64,000 nt of DNA, from NCBI GenBank assembly GCA_012842495.1, contig DUSS01000024.1:31731-95730 (forward strand), written 5' to 3'. The notes beneath the pieces were generated by a model that was not told where the DNA came from, searched no databases, and saw only the letters and a list, made by a program, of their open reading frames with translations. Positions 62,647-64,000 of this stretch are shown in pieces. A program made the position numbers and the translations under genes. The DNA is from Candidatus Fermentithermobacillaceae bacterium. Its GTDB lineage: Bacteria; Bacillota; Sulfobacillia; Fermentithermobacillales; DUSS01. The stretch's first letter is position 1, and every line of letters begins with the position of its first letter.

Positions 62647-63308
62647 GAGTTTGGACCGAACCAGAAGTGAGAAGCTTTCTGGCTTCACAGGGAATCGATG
62701 CCGGTAGGTTCGAGTTCGCCAGGACAGCGGAAGAGGCTGTGGAAAAGGCTGGTGCCGTGGGTTATCCCGTCGCTGTCAAGGTCGTTTCCCGCGAAATAAG
62801 CCATAAAACAGATGCGGGAGGGGTCAAACTCGATCTCGATACCCCGTCTTCTGTAAGAGCAGCGTACTACGACATTATTGAATCCTGTAAGCGGTACAAT
62901 CCCGATGCGGAGATCCAAGGAGTCATCATTACTCCTATGTGCCGGGGCGGGGTCGAAGTCATCGCGGGTCTGACCCGTGACCCGCAGTTCGGGCCGGTTT
63001 TGATGGTGGGGCTTGGAGGCGTTTTTGTCGAGGTGTTCAAAGATGTTTCGTTTAGGGTAGCGCCTGTCACCGCGAAAGATGTGTGGGGCATGCTGAAGGA
63101 GCTTAAGAGTTACAGGTTGCTTCAAGGGTTTAGAGGAAGCCCGCCTGCTGATGTCGAAGCGCTCGTGGAGTTTCTCGTGAAAGTCTCCCGGCTTCCTTTC
63201 GAAGCGGGAACCGGTGAAATCAAAGAACTGGACCTTAACCCGGTTCGAGTTCTGGAGCAGGGTCGAGGTCTTGTGGTGCTCGATGCACGGATGGTTACGG
63301 TGGATTAG
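62643..63308 (+). CDS. acdB: ADP-forming acyl-CoA synthetase, beta subunit (ATP-grasp)
   Basis: The 221-residue beta subunit holds the ATP-grasp domain. It shows YPVAVKVVSREISHKTDAGGVKLDL, the usual motif that carries the second phosphohistidine (His in ISHKTDAGGV), then VIITPMCRGGVEVIAGLTRDPQFGPVLMVGLGGVFVEVF and the acidic metal ligands in IKELDLNPVRVL. The GTG start overlaps the alpha stop (GTGA). A strong terminator lies about 24 bases after the stop, closing the operon. Confidence 0.94.
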   Translation: MRVWTEPEVRSFLASQGIDAGRFEFARTAEEAVEKAGAVGYPVAVKVVSREISHKTDAGGVKLDLDTPSSVRAAYYDIIESCKRYNPDAEIQGVIITPMCRGGVEVIAGLTRDPQFGPVLMVGLGGVFVEVFKDVSFRVAPVTAKDVWGMLKELKSYRLLQGFRGSPPADVEALVEFLVKVSRLPFEAGTGEIKELDLNPVRVLEQGRGLVVLDARMVTVD

Positions 63309-63331
63309 GATGTAGCTTGGCTGCTCTCGTC

Positions 63332-63358
63332 AACCCCGTCGAAAGGCGGGGTTTTTTG
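63332..63358 (+). terminator. Intrinsic terminator of the por-acd operon
   Basis: AACCCCGTC (63332-63340) pairs with GGCGGGGTT (63345-63353) around a GAAA tetraloop, with one G-U pair, and runs into TTTTTT. It is the strongest terminator in the window. Confidence 0.92.
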
Positions 63359-63408
63359 TTCTGGGACCCAAGGTCCAATATGGTGGCGGCGTTTGCCTTG
63401 AAGGGGGA

Positions 63409-63450
63409 AACCAAACCCGCCTTCAGCATCTGCATCCGGCGGGTTTGGTT
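63409..63450. repeat. Perfect 13-bp inverted repeat
   Basis: AACCAAACCCGCC (63409-63421) and GGCGGGTTTGGTT (63438-63450) are exact complements around a 16-base loop, followed by TGAGGG. The stem is long for a terminator and no gene ends next to it. It could be a second terminator or a remnant of a small mobile element. Confidence 0.75.
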
Positions 63451-63604
63451 TGAGGGTTCGTATCGCTCTACTCTTGATCTCCAGTTCCAACCAGTAACTT
63501 GTACCACTCGTTGAACTGCTGCTTACGTTCGTCTCCCAGGTCTTTGGAACGGGCAATAGTCACTATTGTATGATTTCAGAAGAGTCCTTCTAACAGGGAG
63601 AGGT

Positions 63605-63898
63605 ATGTTAGTTTCTCAGGCCATTGGGGACAGACTTGCTTACGCTCGGGGCACAACCTGGAAACACTTGGTGTGGGCCAGCAGATCGCATGACTGAGCT
63701 CCGGCCTACCAGCATCTGACTGAGCAGGAACTGGCCTATGCCCGCATTATGTTGGAGAGAGGCTACATCGATGCCGCCGTCCGCGCGCGGCTCGACGCCG
63801 CTTTGCACCCAAAGGTTACGAAGCTGCTCGACGATGCGGCTCTTGTGCCGGGACCGTACAGTCTGGGCTTGGGACTGCTGAAGTTCAGACACATGTGA
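63605..63898 (+). pseudogene. Coding-like fragment broken by one in-frame TGA
   Basis: ATG 63605 opens 30 codons up to TGA 63695-63697. The same frame then continues for 66 codons to TGA 63896-63898. The two parts share helical, protein-like composition (LAYARGTTWKHLVW before the stop; LTEQELAYARIMLERGYIDAA and LVPGPYSLGLGLLKF after it). GGGAGAGG stands before the ATG. I do not recognise the family. The simplest reading is a gene remnant with a Trp codon changed to TGA; selenocysteine is less likely. Confidence 0.4.
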
Positions 63899-63918
63899 GA
63901 CAGGTGGACTAAAAGAGA

Positions 63919-63969
63919 GCGGGGACCTATTCTAGGGTTTGGAAGCAAATCCAGAAAGGAGGTCCCCGC
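63919..63969 (+). promoter_or_regulatory. Hairpin that hides a ribosome-binding site
   Basis: GCGGGGACCT (63919-63928) is the exact complement of AGGTCCCCGC (63960-63969). An inner helix, GGGTTTG/CAAATCC (63935-63941 with 63946-63952), adds to the fold. The Shine-Dalgarno sequence AAAGGAGG (63956-63963 region) is inside the 3' arm, directly before GTG 63970. This is a common device in insertion sequences to stop translation of the transposase from read-through transcripts. Confidence 0.55.
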
Positions 63970-64000
63970 GTGAAGAAGCTTAGCGCATCTTCGAGGAAAA
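63970..64000 (+). CDS. Start of an ORF, possibly a transposase (cut by the window end)
   Basis: GTG 63970 after AAAGGAGG opens a frame reading MKKLSASSRK to the end of the window. The strong ribosome-binding site inside a hairpin and the gene-remnant neighbourhood suggest the first codons of an insertion-sequence transposase. Ten residues are too few to assign a family. Confidence 0.4.
   Translation, partial: MKKLSASSRK

Noticed and set aside
63317..63514. 65-residue plus-strand ORF after acdB
   Set aside because: It runs through the operon terminator and the 13-bp hairpin, so it is not a gene.

Overview
The window is a moderately GC-rich chromosomal segment of an anaerobic, spore-forming member of the Bacillota (Clostridia-like). 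The evidence for this is the gene order clpX-lonB-lon, the sporulation genes yqfC-yqfD beside phoH-pgpH-ybeY, a valine T-box leader in front of valS, many TTG and GTG starts behind strong GGAGG sites, and ferredoxin-based metabolism (Rnf complex, four-subunit pyruvate:ferredoxin oxidoreductase, ADP-forming acyl-CoA synthetase). I cannot name the genus from the sequence. I see no rRNA, tRNA or CRISPR array.

Layout. 1-6.6 kb: the end of clpX, lonB, lon, a D-Ala-D-Ala-ligase-like ATP-grasp gene with its own promoter, an RNA-like hairpin tract, and a GNAT acetyltransferase. 6.6-12.6 kb: promoter and T-box leader, valS, folC, a PrcB-domain gene, a SPOR-domain gene. 12.7-18.7 kb: an Rnf operon in the order C-D-E-A-B with no rnfG in its usual place, followed by apbE. 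18.7-27.3 kb: DUF4321, radC, and a cell-shape and division operon (mreB, mreC, mreD, PBP2, minC, minD, minE, rodA). 27.4-31.2 kb: an RseC-like gene, then on the minus strand an XPB-type helicase and a helicase-associated partner. 31.5-34.3 kb: a first TldD/TldE-type pair. 34.3-51.8 kb: rpsU, yqfC, yqfD, phoH, pgpH, ybeY, dgkA, recO, a DUF4342 gene, glyQ, glyS, the PPDK regulatory protein, ppdK, dnaG and sigA. This block lacks era between dgkA and recO. 52-54.6 kb, minus strand: a second TldD/TldE pair. 54.9-56.4 kb: two half-size chromate-transporter proteins. 56.7-63.3 kb: an operon that starts with two unrecognised proteins, one with an N-terminal ferredoxin domain, followed by pyruvate:ferredoxin oxidoreductase subunits gamma, delta, alpha and beta, and then both subunits of an ADP-forming acyl-CoA synthetase. 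63.3-64 kb: a strong terminator, a second long hairpin, a coding fragment broken by one TGA, and what looks like the left end of a transposable element.

How the genes fit together. The last operon would convert pyruvate to acetyl-CoA with reduction of ferredoxin, and acetyl-CoA to acetate with ATP synthesis. The Rnf complex would oxidise the ferredoxin with NAD+ and pump ions, and PPDK with its regulator would interconvert pyruvate and PEP. The mre, pbp2, rodA and min genes couple side-wall growth to placement of the division site. The least explained parts are the two proteins at the head of the pyruvate oxidoreductase operon together with their leader, the Rnf operon without RnfG, and the two separate TldD/TldE pairs.
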